64,000 nt of DNA from Sphingobacterium detergens (GTDB lineage Bacteria > Bacteroidota > Bacteroidia > Sphingobacteriales > Sphingobacteriaceae). The first letter of the stretch is position 1; each line of letters starts with the position of its first letter. The notes under the pieces were generated by a model. The model saw only the letters and a list, made by a program, of their open reading frames with translations. It had not been told where the DNA came from and did not search any database. Shown here in pieces: positions 8,267 to 16,699 of the stretch. Both the position numbers and the translations under genes were made by a program. The stretch spans positions 1,116,001 through 1,180,000 of the forward strand of contig NZ_RAPY01000001.1 of the NCBI RefSeq assembly GCF_003610355.1. The letters are read 5' to 3'.

Positions 8267-9181
8267 ATGAATTATCAAATAGAACTTAGACATCTTCTTT
8301 ATTTTAAAGTATTGGCCGAAGAGCTCCATTTCAGAAAAGCTGCTGAACGGCTTTTCATTGCCCAGCCGGGTCTGAGCCGACAGATCAAGCAACTGGAGGA
8401 AAACTATCATGTAACGCTGTTTGAGCGCAATAAAAGAAATGTCTCCTTAACGGAGGCCGGAGGTTATCTCTTTGACGAGGTGAAAGAACTGTTTAGGCAT
8501 CTAGATCAGATTGAAACGCAGCTCCAGAGTTTGGCCAACGGCAAGATCAGCACCCTAAAGTTGGGCTTTATCGGATCGGCAGTACAAACAATATTACCTC
8601 AGTTGTTGCTCACCCTCAAACAAAAGCAACCCGACATCGAACTGTCACTACACGAACTTGCCAATGAAACACAATTGGATCTTATTCAAAAAAAAGAACT
8701 TGATTTCGGTTTTGTCCGTCTTTCCGAAACACCGATAGGATTGCATAGCCTTCCTATCCATACGGAACATTTCAGTCTGGTACTACCAAACAATCATCCC
8801 TTGTTAAAACAGGAGAAACCTGATCTATACCAATTGAAGAACGAATCTTTTATTCTGTTTTCCAAAAATTACAGTCACTCCTATTATGATTTGGTCATGA
8901 GTATTTTTCAGGATCATCAGTTTACACCAAAAGTTACACTCCGGACGGTAAATGCATTAACCATATTTAATATGGTGGCACAGGGGCTCGGGGTTGCCAT
9001 TGTACCGGCGTCTTTAAAAAATGGTTATCAGGTTGATGTGCGTTTTCTTGAACTGGATGGCTTAGCACAACGAACTACCTTATCTTTGGTATGGAATGCC
9101 GAAAACCGCAACCCTGGGATACCTTTCGTTTTAGACATTATTGCTTCTCAGGGCCTGAAAGCTATCATTACTGACACTTAG
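8267..9181 (+). CDS. LysR-family regulator, probable hut operon control
   Basis: This 304-residue protein has the N-terminal winged helix-turn-helix of LysR regulators (about residues 5-65, with ELHFRKAAERLFIAQPGLSR and QIKQLE) and a periplasmic-binding-protein-like effector domain from about residue 92. It is transcribed divergently from hutH, the classic LysR arrangement, so it probably controls histidine use, with histidine or urocanate as a likely effector (inference). Many bacteria use HutC (GntR) or HutP instead, and no such gene is seen here. ATG at 8267 is used because the HTH starts immediately after it. Confidence 0.85.
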   Translation: MNYQIELRHLLYFKVLAEELHFRKAAERLFIAQPGLSRQIKQLEENYHVTLFERNKRNVSLTEAGGYLFDEVKELFRHLDQIETQLQSLANGKISTLKLGFIGSAVQTILPQLLLTLKQKQPDIELSLHELANETQLDLIQKKELDFGFVRLSETPIGLHSLPIHTEHFSLVLPNNHPLLKQEKPDLYQLKNESFILFSKNYSHSYYDLVMSIFQDHQFTPKVTLRTVNALTIFNMVAQGLGVAIVPASLKNGYQVDVRFLELDGLAQRTTLSLVWNAENRNPGIPFVLDIIASQGLKAIITDT

Positions 9182-9243
9182 ACCTTTTTTATCGTGGAAA
9201 TATTTGATATATTTACTTGACTATATATTTAAAAAAACAAATT

Positions 9244-9534
9244 ATGATTTTAGAAGTAGCCGTACTACAAATTATCGAGGGACAACAGTCTAATTTCGAA
9301 CGTGATTATAAAACTGCTTGCCAGTACATTAGCGCCAGCAAAGGGTATATAACACATTCACTCCGCAAATGCCTTGAAAAGGATAACCAATACATCCTAT
9401 TGGTCGAATGGGAAACTTTAGAGGATCATACAGTAGGTTTCAGAGAATCTCAATTATTTAAGGAATGGGAAAAACTATTACATCACTATTATGACCCCTT
9501 CCCGACAGTGGAACATTATGAAGTGTTAAAATAG
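9244..9534 (+). CDS. Antibiotic biosynthesis monooxygenase (ABM) fold protein
   Basis: This 96-residue protein has the ferredoxin-like alpha/beta layout of ABM-domain proteins: a first strand MILEVAVLQI, a helix NFERDYKTACQYI, then YILLVEWETLEDH and a late helix with the residues GFRES and FKEW. Members act as small cofactor-free oxygenases or as quinone or heme-related enzymes; the substrate here is unknown. ATG at 9244 is preferred over an in-frame TTG at 9217 because the fold begins there. It lies 62 bases after the LysR gene on the same strand. Confidence 0.75.
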   Translation: MILEVAVLQIIEGQQSNFERDYKTACQYISASKGYITHSLRKCLEKDNQYILLVEWETLEDHTVGFRESQLFKEWEKLLHHYYDPFPTVEHYEVLK

Positions 9535-9566
9535 TTTTTTCATCCATCTTTTTCAATAATATCTAC

Positions 9567-9574
9567 TACCTTTG
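9567..9574 (+). promoter_or_regulatory. TAnnTTTG -7 element for luxS-mtnN
   Basis: TACCTTTG matches the Bacteroidota -7 consensus and lies 67 bases before the luxS ATG. Transcription from it would include the palindrome at 9606-9622 in the leader. No convincing -33 TTG was found. Confidence 0.45.
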
Positions 9575-9605
9575 TAGGAATTATAAATTCAACTTTTAAC
9601 CCCTG

Positions 9606-9622
9606 TAAAGTCCTGGACTTTA
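9606..9622. promoter_or_regulatory. Perfect palindrome in the luxS leader
   Basis: TAAAGTCC and GGACTTTA flank a single T. Extended outward by CTG/TAG, the symmetry reaches about 11 bp per arm with one G-T pair. It lies between the probable -7 element and the luxS start. A one-base loop is too tight for RNA, so a dimeric-regulator operator is more likely than a hairpin. Confidence 0.4.
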
Positions 9623-9641
9623 TAGCTATGTACAGAATAAG

Positions 9642-10148
9642 ATGTATACAAAAGAAAAAGCAAAAGTAAATAGTTTCACGGTAGACCATACCAAATTGAA
9701 ACAAGGGATATATGCTAAAGCTTCCAATACCAATAGTAGCGCTATTGAAAGCTATACGACTTACGATATCCGCATGATCAGACCAAATTCGCCGGAACGC
9801 ATGTTGTCTCCGGAGGTGATGCATACATTGGAGCATTGTTTTGCGACAGAAATTAGAACAATTTTGGGTGATGAAGTCATCTATGTTGGTCCAATGGGAT
9901 GCTGCACCGGATTTTATGTGGTCTTAGCGGGTACAGACAGAAGTCCCCAAGCTGTAGCCGAATTGATGAAAGAAGTGCTGGAAACGATTTTGACTGAAGG
10001 ATACGAAGTACCTTTTCAAAATCCGATCAGCTGTGGTAACTACACATTCATGGATTTCACTACATCGAAACAAGCCTGTGTCAATTTCTTGCATTTAATC
10101 AATGCTGGAGAGCTCGCTTTCGAATACCCTTATATTGAAGAAAATTAA
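9642..10148 (+). CDS. luxS: S-ribosylhomocysteine lyase LuxS
   Basis: This 168-residue enzyme cleaves S-ribosylhomocysteine to homocysteine and the AI-2 precursor 4,5-dihydroxy-2,3-pentanedione. The metal site is intact: HTLEH (H61, H65) and C131 in SCGNY. The catalytic cysteine is C87 in MGCCTGFY, where the usual following arginine (GCRTGFY) is replaced by C88. The N-terminal SFTVDHTKLK is also conserved. The length is normal. The TAA abuts the ATG of the nucleosidase gene, so the two successive steps of S-adenosylhomocysteine removal are coupled. Whether AI-2 serves signalling or is only a by-product cannot be read from the sequence. Confidence 0.95.
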   Translation: MYTKEKAKVNSFTVDHTKLKQGIYAKASNTNSSAIESYTTYDIRMIRPNSPERMLSPEVMHTLEHCFATEIRTILGDEVIYVGPMGCCTGFYVVLAGTDRSPQAVAELMKEVLETILTEGYEVPFQNPISCGNYTFMDFTTSKQACVNFLHLINAGELAFEYPYIEEN

Positions 10149-10793
10149 ATGATTCTTAACAAAGAGATTGAAACAATCATTCTGGTAGCAAATAAAAATG
10201 AATTATCTTTTACTACCGAAAATAAATCAACCTTCATCTATGAAATAGGTGTTGGAAAAGTAAACGCGCTTTTGTCGTTGGCAACGCTCTATGAAGACAT
10301 CAAGGCACTGGGCATCAATCCTGTTCTACTGAATGTCGGCACGATCGGATGCACAAGATACCCAATTGGGCATGTCTTGTATCCGAGCTACTATGCTCAG
10401 GGCGATGCTTATACAGATGGATTCTTTTTAGAAAATACACTTTTCCTAAAAGGACAAGGAGTAATCGAATCGGTTTCTCTTGACGAATTTAACTACGAAG
10501 AGGCACTGCTGACTTCAGATCGTTTTATAAATGTCAATACGGCCTTCTATCAAGATATCAAACACCTGAACCCTTTGGCCTTTGATATGGAATCCTATGC
10601 GCTGGCAAATTTCTGCTTGCTCAAAAATCTGCCTTTTCACAGTATCAAGATCGTTTCAGATAACTGTGATGGTACAGTAAAAGATTGGGAAAGTATCCTT
10701 GGTGAAATTTCGGGGCGATTGGGGACAATCCTCGATGAGTTTATGAGAGACCGACTCGTTAAAGAAAAAATAGATATCCCGAGCGTTTCTTAA
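10149..10793 (+). CDS. mtnN: 5'-methylthioadenosine/S-adenosylhomocysteine nucleosidase
   Basis: This 214-residue nucleoside phosphorylase-fold protein most likely removes adenine from S-adenosylhomocysteine and makes the substrate of the adjacent LuxS. Visible signatures are the N-terminal GVGKVNA, the FDMES motif (D146, E148) and the catalytic aspartate D171 in IVSDN. It is somewhat diverged from textbook Pfs and lacks the usual N-terminal GAM..E segment. The function therefore rests partly on the immediate TAA-ATG junction with luxS. Another purine or futalosine nucleosidase is possible but less likely. Confidence 0.82.
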   Translation: MILNKEIETIILVANKNELSFTTENKSTFIYEIGVGKVNALLSLATLYEDIKALGINPVLLNVGTIGCTRYPIGHVLYPSYYAQGDAYTDGFFLENTLFLKGQGVIESVSLDEFNYEEALLTSDRFINVNTAFYQDIKHLNPLAFDMESYALANFCLLKNLPFHSIKIVSDNCDGTVKDWESILGEISGRLGTILDEFMRDRLVKEKIDIPSVS

Positions 10794-10806
10794 GACTGCC
10801 CCCCAT

Positions 10807-10840
10807 AAAAAGACCTGTAGCGAATACTACAGGTCTTTTT
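10807..10840 (+). terminator. Terminator of luxS-mtnN
   Basis: AAAAAGACCTGTAG (10807-10820) pairs with CTACAGGTCTTTTT (10827-10840) around a six-base loop and continues into T residues, a standard intrinsic terminator 14 bases after the stop codon. Confidence 0.9.
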
Positions 10841-11056
10841 TTGAAATAGTTATCGACTCCATTTACAGCTAAAAGTAAAACGGAACTAACTATTACCTAA
10901 ATTTTCTATTTAAGTCCGATAAAAATCACCAATAGACTTTATTTGAATTAATCAAAACGATTTTGAGCTAGGGTTTGTTCAGTTATATAGATACGCACCC
11001 ATCGTTATATTCATTATAACTCTTCTACACTGCAAATAAATCGATCTAATATTTTT

Positions 11057-13252
11057 ATGAAGAATAAAAAGAAAATAATAATTTCAAATAGACTGCCGAT
11101 ACAAATAGAACGAAAAAAAGACAAGCTTATCATCAAACCTAGTGCCGGTGGTTTGGCTACTGGCCTAAATTCGGCCTTTGACTCTACTGAAATCTGCTGG
11201 GTTGGCTGGCCCGGAATAGTTCCTAAAGATAACAGTGAAAAGGAGAAAATCATCGCACTACTCAAGCCGATGAATCTGCTACCCGTTTTCTTATCAAAAG
11301 AGGAAATCCACAACTTCTACGAAGGTTACTCCAATGAGGTCCTCTGGCCGATCTGCCATTATCAGCCGAGCTATATTCACTTTGATCAGGAATACTGGTC
11401 GACTTATGTTGCTGTGAATAAAAAATTTTGTGATGCTGCATTATCGATACAAGATGCTCCGGATTTTATTTGGGTACAGGACTATCAGCTCATGTTGCTG
11501 CCGCAATTATTACGTCAAGAAAATCAGGAACTCAATATCGGCTATTTTCACCATATCCCCTTCCCATCGGAGGAATTATTTATGAACCTTCCACAGCGGA
11601 AAGAACTCATTGAGGGTTTACTTGGCGCCGATCTTGTTGGCTTTCATACATTTGCAGATAGCCAAAATTTTCTTAATGCCTGTAAAAAAGTATTGCATGT
11701 ACCTTGTGGTCACAATCAACTCAAATACAGCGATAGACATATATTTGTCGAATCATTTCCCATGGGAATAGACTACGACAAGTTTGTCCACACGAGTTCC
11801 CTTCCCGAAGTTAATGCCATCGCTACCCAATTTCGCAGTCATTTTCCAGACCAAAAAATAATAATATCAGTAGACCGGCTTGACTATAGCAAAGGAATAT
11901 TGGAAAGACTACGTGCTTTCTTGACCTTCCTGGAAAAATATCCAGAATGGCATTCAAAAGTCGTACTGTATATGCTTATCGTTCCGTCCAGAGATAAGGT
12001 GTCACAATATAAAAAACTGAAAGATGAAATCAACCGAAAAGTAAGCGAGATTAATTCAATTTATGGCAATCTGAGTTGGACTCCCGTACTCTATTTTTAT
12101 AAATCCCTTCCATTTGAAGAACTTATAGGACTCTATATTGCATCTGATATATGTATGATTACTTCGACGAGAGATGGTATGAATCTCGTTAGCAAGGAAT
12201 ATATTGCCTGTAAGACCAATTCTGATGGTGTATTGATTCTGAGTGAATTTGCAGGTGCTTCGAAGGAACTCGTAGATGCGCTTATTATCAACCCATACAA
12301 CCGAACTGAAACTGCGGATAGTATCTATCATGCGATTAGAATGCCACCAGAAGAGATTCGCGAACGTACAGAAGCTAATCGCCAGATTATACAGAAGTTT
12401 AACGTGCATCATTGGGTTCGCCTTTTTCTAGATCGAATGGCAGAAACAAAGGCCATACAACGTGATGAATGGGCAAGGCGAATTTCAGATAAAGTTTTTA
12501 ACAGTATAGCTGAACGGTACAAACAAAGCCATAACAGGCTCTTTTTTTTGGATTATGACGGCACACTGGTCAAATTTCAAAATCATGCCCAGAAAGCCAG
12601 CCCAACCGTTCTTTTGTACAATCTCCTGGATAGTATTATCGCCGATCCGCTCAATACGTTGGTCATCATCAGCGGGCGTTCACAGGAGAGCCTATCTACC
12701 TGGTTTGACGGACGCTCCTACTATTTGGTCGCTGAACATGGGATATGGTCTAATTTTCCCAACTTTAACTGGGCCTACAAAAAGGGCTTGGCACTACACT
12801 GGATGCCCGAAGTCAAAAAGCTGATGGAAAAGTTAGCTGATCAGACACCCGGTGCCTATATAGAAGCCAAACCATACTCCTTGGCCTGGCATTACCGTAA
12901 AGTGGAACAAGGACTCGGAGAACTCAAAGCGACAGAACTGAAGGAAATTTTAAATCCTATGTTAAATGACTATGGATTACAGCTCCTTGATGGAAATGCC
13001 GTAATTGAAGTTAAGAATACCGAAGTCAACAAAGGAAAAGCTGCACTAGAAATCGCAGGGCATATTAAAGCCGATTTTTTATTGGCTATCGGTGATGATG
13101 TCACCGATGAAGATCTTTTCAAATACCTGCCCCGCTCAACTATTAGCATCAAAGTTGGCAACAATAAATCGGCAGCAAAATATTATTTGGATCAACAGGA
13201 AGATGTACTTCAATTTTTAAATCAACTTATTATAAATCATGAAGGAAAATAA
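11057..13252 (+). CDS. Fused trehalose-6-phosphate synthase/phosphatase (OtsA-OtsB)
   Basis: This 731-residue cytosolic enzyme makes trehalose from UDP-glucose and glucose-6-phosphate in two domains. The GT20 synthase (about residues 5-460) shows GGLATGL, the FHHIPFPSEELF loop and VDRLDYSKGI. The HAD-type phosphatase (about 490-731) shows DYDGT with D499 and D501, IISGRSQE, AEHGIW and GDDVTDED (D680, D681), so both halves look active. Such fusions are known in Bacteroidota and eukaryotes. The next gene overlaps its end by 14 bases. Trehalose as an osmotic or desiccation protectant fits the stress-type genes that follow. Confidence 0.93.
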   Translation: MKNKKKIIISNRLPIQIERKKDKLIIKPSAGGLATGLNSAFDSTEICWVGWPGIVPKDNSEKEKIIALLKPMNLLPVFLSKEEIHNFYEGYSNEVLWPICHYQPSYIHFDQEYWSTYVAVNKKFCDAALSIQDAPDFIWVQDYQLMLLPQLLRQENQELNIGYFHHIPFPSEELFMNLPQRKELIEGLLGADLVGFHTFADSQNFLNACKKVLHVPCGHNQLKYSDRHIFVESFPMGIDYDKFVHTSSLPEVNAIATQFRSHFPDQKIIISVDRLDYSKGILERLRAFLTFLEKYPEWHSKVVLYMLIVPSRDKVSQYKKLKDEINRKVSEINSIYGNLSWTPVLYFYKSLPFEELIGLYIASDICMITSTRDGMNLVSKEYIACKTNSDGVLILSEFAGASKELVDALIINPYNRTETADSIYHAIRMPPEEIRERTEANRQIIQKFNVHHWVRLFLDRMAETKAIQRDEWARRISDKVFNSIAERYKQSHNRLFFLDYDGTLVKFQNHAQKASPTVLLYNLLDSIIADPLNTLVIISGRSQESLSTWFDGRSYYLVAEHGIWSNFPNFNWAYKKGLALHWMPEVKKLMEKLADQTPGAYIEAKPYSLAWHYRKVEQGLGELKATELKEILNPMLNDYGLQLLDGNAVIEVKNTEVNKGKAALEIAGHIKADFLLAIGDDVTDEDLFKYLPRSTISIKVGNNKSAAKYYLDQQEDVLQFLNQLIINHEGK

Positions 13253-15053
13253 GACAGCAAACAGACATATGTATCAAGCGGGTATAATTGGCAACTGTTC
13301 CTATATAGCGCATGTAGACATTAACAGTAATATCTCTTGGTTATGTTGGCCATCATTTGAAGATAGTTTCGTTTTTGGTGGTCTAATAGATAAAAACCAA
13401 GGGGGCTGTTTCGTCGTAAAACCCGAAGAAGAAATTGTAGAAACGAAACAGTACTACATCAAAAATTCAAATATCCTCTGTACAGAAATCCATACTGAAT
13501 CCTTTGCCTATCGCATTACAGATTTCGCACCCCGATTCGAACAATTTGGACGATATTTTAAACCGCTGATGTTGATCCGTAAAATAGAACCGCTACGCGG
13601 TGCACCCAGCGTTAATATTCAATGTCAACCCACGGGAAATTATGGTCGTAATACGTTAAAAGCTACGCGGGGAAGCAACCATATTCTCTATAGTAGCGCT
13701 GATATCGGCGAACGCATTCGCCTGACGACAGATGTACCGATATCACATTTTTTTCAAGAGGACAGCTGGACAATTATCAGCGAGAATAAATATCTTATAT
13801 TGACCTATGATGCAGCTTTCGAATCTGCGATTGCCAGCACCTGTGAAGACTTCTTTATCAAAACATTGAGCTACTGGCAGCGCTGGATTAAAAGATGTAG
13901 TATCCCCAATATTTACCAAAAAGAAGTGATTCGTTCGGCCCTGGTACTCAAATTACACCAATATGAAGATACAGGAGCTATTATTGCCGCATCGACCACC
14001 AGCCTACCCGAATTTCCGGGCTCAGGGAGGAACTGGGATTATCGCTATTGCTGGGTCCGTGACAGCTATTATGTACTGACCGCATTGACGCATATTGGTC
14101 AGTTTGAAGAAATGGAAAGTTTTGCCAACTATATCGCTGGTATTACGCACCACAACCCGGGCAGGCTTCAACCCTTATACGGCATATTGGGAACCTCTGA
14201 ATTGACGGAACATATCCTACCTGATCTAAAGGGATATCAGGACAACGGTCCCGTGCGCATCGGCAACCAAGCATTCGAACATATCCAGAATGATGTTTAT
14301 GGCCAGGCAATGATAGCCCTGCTCCCACTGTTTACAGACCAACGTTTCAAAATCCACGAGAACAAAAATGTACTGGGCTGGGTAAACTTTATCCTAGAGA
14401 AAATCGAAGCAACGATCGATGAGAAAGATGCCGGAATCTGGGAATTCAGAAATTTTGCCAATCACCATTGTTATTCCAACCTTTTTCAATGGGTCGGCTG
14501 CAAGGCTGCTTTGCTTATCGCCCGCCAAAATGGTTATCAAGATATGGAACAGCGCGCCACTGTTTTGCTCGAAAAGGCAGCCACCTATATTGAAGCTTGC
14601 TATGACGAAGAAAGAAAAGTTTACCAAAATGCGTTGAACAGCCGAAATTTAGATGCCAGCACACTACAACTGATTGTCATGGATTACTTAGATCCCAAAT
14701 CAGATCGGGCTTGGCAACATCTCGAAATGCTTGAAAAAGAACTGAAAGGTGAAAATGGACTCTTTTACCGCTACAAACACCAAGATGATTTTGGCAAACC
14801 CAAATCTACCTTTTTAGTTTGTGCATTCTGGTATGTGGAAGCTTTGGCCTGCGTAGGAAGAGTTGAAGAAGCAAAAGAAATACTGGAAAAGCTGTTGACC
14901 TACAGTAACCATTTGGGCTTATTCAGTGAGGATGTTACGGAAGATAATGGTAGCCAATGGGGCAATTTCCCACAGGCGTATAGCCACGTAGGACTGATGA
15001 ACGCTGTATATCGGCTCGCCATTAAATTGGACAAGCCCATCTTTTCATTATAA
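13239..15053 (+). CDS. GH15 family glycoside hydrolase, possible trehalase
   Basis: This 604-residue protein has the (alpha/alpha)6 barrel layout of GH15 glucoamylases and trehalases. The N-terminal beta domain begins GIIGNCSYIAHVD and ISWLCWPSF, and the barrel shows NWDYRYCWVRDS. The two catalytic glutamates are probably E402 (GIWEFRNF) and E564 (LFSEDVTEDNG), and the family ending GNFPQAYSHVGL is present. There is no signal peptide, so it acts in the cytosol. Translational overlap with otsAB suggests trehalose turnover, as for the mycobacterial GH15 trehalase, but glucoamylase activity is equally compatible with the sequence. Confidence 0.85.
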   Translation: MKENKTANRHMYQAGIIGNCSYIAHVDINSNISWLCWPSFEDSFVFGGLIDKNQGGCFVVKPEEEIVETKQYYIKNSNILCTEIHTESFAYRITDFAPRFEQFGRYFKPLMLIRKIEPLRGAPSVNIQCQPTGNYGRNTLKATRGSNHILYSSADIGERIRLTTDVPISHFFQEDSWTIISENKYLILTYDAAFESAIASTCEDFFIKTLSYWQRWIKRCSIPNIYQKEVIRSALVLKLHQYEDTGAIIAASTTSLPEFPGSGRNWDYRYCWVRDSYYVLTALTHIGQFEEMESFANYIAGITHHNPGRLQPLYGILGTSELTEHILPDLKGYQDNGPVRIGNQAFEHIQNDVYGQAMIALLPLFTDQRFKIHENKNVLGWVNFILEKIEATIDEKDAGIWEFRNFANHHCYSNLFQWVGCKAALLIARQNGYQDMEQRATVLLEKAATYIEACYDEERKVYQNALNSRNLDASTLQLIVMDYLDPKSDRAWQHLEMLEKELKGENGLFYRYKHQDDFGKPKSTFLVCAFWYVEALACVGRVEEAKEILEKLLTYSNHLGLFSEDVTEDNGSQWGNFPQAYSHVGLMNAVYRLAIKLDKPIFSL

Positions 15054-15062
15054 AGCACAAAA

Positions 15063-15089
15063 AATGCGGTCAACTAAATTGACCGCATT
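15063..15089. terminator. Bidirectional terminator between GH15 and csbD
   Basis: AATGCGGTCAA (15063-15073) pairs with TTGACCGCATT (15079-15089) over a five-base loop. The plus-strand tail is CTCTTCTTAT. The minus-strand tail is T-rich, so the element can serve both converging genes. Confidence 0.8.
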
Positions 15090-15125
15090 CTCTTCTTATA
15101 TGTAAGTTTACAATTAATCGAATGC

Positions 15126-15311
15126 TTACATTTTATCTAACCAATCTTCCACCTCTTCTTTTGTCTTACCAGTTTTTTGTTGCAACTTACCCAACAACTC
15201 ATCTTCTTTACCTTCTGCATATAACAAATCATCATCGGTCAAATCAGCATATTGTTGCTTTACTTTTCCTTTTAACTCGTTCCAACGTCCTTTCCATGTT
15301 AAATTACTCAT
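15126..15311 (-). CDS. CsbD-family stress protein
   Basis: This 61-residue protein is a clear CsbD-like member: the N-terminal WKGRWNELKGKVKQQY is the family signature, followed by DDLLYAEGKEDELLGKLQQ and a C-terminal KTKEEVEDWLDKM. CsbD proteins are small, charged and helical, and are induced by general stress (sigma-B in Bacillus). Their biochemical role is unknown. It opens a run of stress-associated genes and converges with the trehalose genes. Confidence 0.9.
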   Translation of the reverse strand: MSNLTWKGRWNELKGKVKQQYADLTDDDLLYAEGKEDELLGKLQQKTGKTKEEVEDWLDKM

Positions 15312-15367
15312 AATACTTCTTTTTAGTTTAAAAATGAAATGATATACTATATATTATATTAAAGTTT

Positions 15368-15637
15368 TTATATCAACGTTTGTTTATATTCATCGAAATG
15401 TTCACATATTTCTTCCATTCCGATACTTTTACCCATTAGATCAATGAAGCGGTTTTTATAAAGTGAAAAAATATACAAACCTGTGGCAATATTCCCGATA
15501 ACAAATATGCCTTCAAGTTCGTTGCTTCTAACGATCTTATCCTTCAGATGACATTCCTTTAGCAATGGAATATTGTAGGAAGACCATTTTCCCATTCGAT
15601 CTCTAAGTATCAATCCGATATCTTTTGTTTTCACCAT
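15368..15637 (-). CDS. Hypothetical protein, 89 aa
   Basis: I do not recognise this small protein. It begins MVKTKDIGLILRDRMGKW, has a mixed strand-like middle (EGIFVIGNIATGLYIFSLY) and an acidic end (EEICEHFDEYKQ). The hydrophobic stretch GIFVIGNIATGLYIF is too interrupted by polar residues for a confident membrane segment. The ATG at 15637 is preferred to an in-frame TTG at 15673. It sits between csbD and a long gap holding a palindrome. Codon use is unremarkable. Confidence 0.5.
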   Translation of the reverse strand: MVKTKDIGLILRDRMGKWSSYNIPLLKECHLKDKIVRSNELEGIFVIGNIATGLYIFSLYKNRFIDLMGKSIGMEEICEHFDEYKQTLI

Positions 15638-15735
15638 TGTTATTGTCTTTTCTAATGATAGAACAGTTGTCAAAGATTAAATGTTTCAAAAATTCAACGA
15701 CTAAAAACAGAACAAGTGTTTAATTTTAAGTCCAC

Positions 15736-15747
15736 CGTATTTATACG
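15736..15747. promoter_or_regulatory. CGTAT-N2-ATACG palindrome
   Basis: The 12-base palindrome reads CGTATTTATACG on the plus strand. Its complement is exactly the core of the larger palindrome at 29281-29308. It lies about 100 bases upstream of the 89-aa minus-strand gene, in the gap before the outer membrane protein terminator. It may be an operator shared within the stress region (inference). Confidence 0.4.
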
Positions 15748-15884
15748 TCCGTTTATCTTTCGACTACCTAGCCCAACTATTGGTCATGGCAGGAGTCATA
15801 CTATTATTCCAGTCCCCTACCTAGGATTTCCGATTCCCTAATTTCATTGGGAATACCCGGAAAAACATGGTCCGCTGAAAAAAA

Positions 15885-15914
15885 AAGTTTCCAAACCTTT
15901 CGGAATGGAAACTT
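15885..15914 (-). terminator. Terminator of the outer membrane protein gene
   Basis: AAGTTTCCA (15885-15893) pairs with TGGAAACTT (15906-15914). Read on the minus strand the stem is followed by a run of nine T residues, a good intrinsic terminator 29 bases beyond the stop at 15944. Confidence 0.8.
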
Positions 15915-15943
15915 GATGTTAAAGGTCTCCCATGGAGTAAGTT

Positions 15944-16522
15944 TTATTTTTTACCTGGCAAGTAGATCTGGAACCCAACGCCTACTCCCAAACCACTCGC
16001 TCCAGTACCGGTATTAATGCTGGCCTTGCTATAATTGTAACCGAAAGTTGCTTCCAAGGCTACAGTTCTAGTAATAAAATGCGCATAACCAACATTTGCT
16101 CCTAATGCCAATGCAGCACTTTTTCCAACCGAGCTCCCAGAGATACCGATGTCACCCTGACCGAAAAACCGTCCTGTGGACGAGCCACCTTGAGGAAAAT
16201 AGTATCGAACAAAAGGTGCTATACCATAGGTCCATTCGTTGTCCGCATCCTTCTGTGTTCGCAATCCAAGGTTAGCCTGTGCGCCGATTGCTAAACCGTC
16301 TGACACAAAATAGCCTGCGCGCGGTTGTAGTGCAGCATTAAATGACTTTCCTTCGAAACTATAACCCAGACTACCGATTGATCCACCGACCATCCAGTTG
16401 CCTTGACGGATAGGCTCAACACCGACATCGGAGGACATCTGTGGTGTAGTTTCGATCTTTTGCGCGTTTGCCTGTAAACAAATACCGCCTGTAACCAATA
16501 AAAGTAGTGCAAATTTTCTCAT
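15944..16522 (-). CDS. Outer membrane beta-barrel protein (OmpW/PF13505-like)
   Basis: This 192-residue exported protein has an N-terminal signal peptide (MRKFALLLLVTGG, cleavage probably after QANAQ). Alternating strands follow, rich in glycine and aromatics, such as YFVSDGLAIGAQANLGLR and VALEATFGYNYSK, ending in strand GVGVGFQIYLPGKK. This is typical of small eight-stranded outer membrane barrels in Bacteroidota. The role is probably structural or stress-related. Its own promoter gap and terminator make it monocistronic. A specific porin function cannot be assigned. Confidence 0.8.
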   Translation of the reverse strand: MRKFALLLLVTGGICLQANAQKIETTPQMSSDVGVEPIRQGNWMVGGSIGSLGYSFEGKSFNAALQPRAGYFVSDGLAIGAQANLGLRTQKDADNEWTYGIAPFVRYYFPQGGSSTGRFFGQGDIGISGSSVGKSAALALGANVGYAHFITRTVALEATFGYNYSKASINTGTGASGLGVGVGFQIYLPGKK

Positions 16523-16699
16523 AGTATCTTTTTTAATAAATTACTTTAGTTTAATAACAAGCTACATGGTTGAAAAGTTTTGTATTTATTATTAATTTCA
16601 TTTTTAGTACAGAAACTATCTTATCCCATCCAATAGCAGCTCCATCGCACAAAAAAAACAACGATTCGATGCTGACAGCTGTTCAATCTGTAAAAAGGA

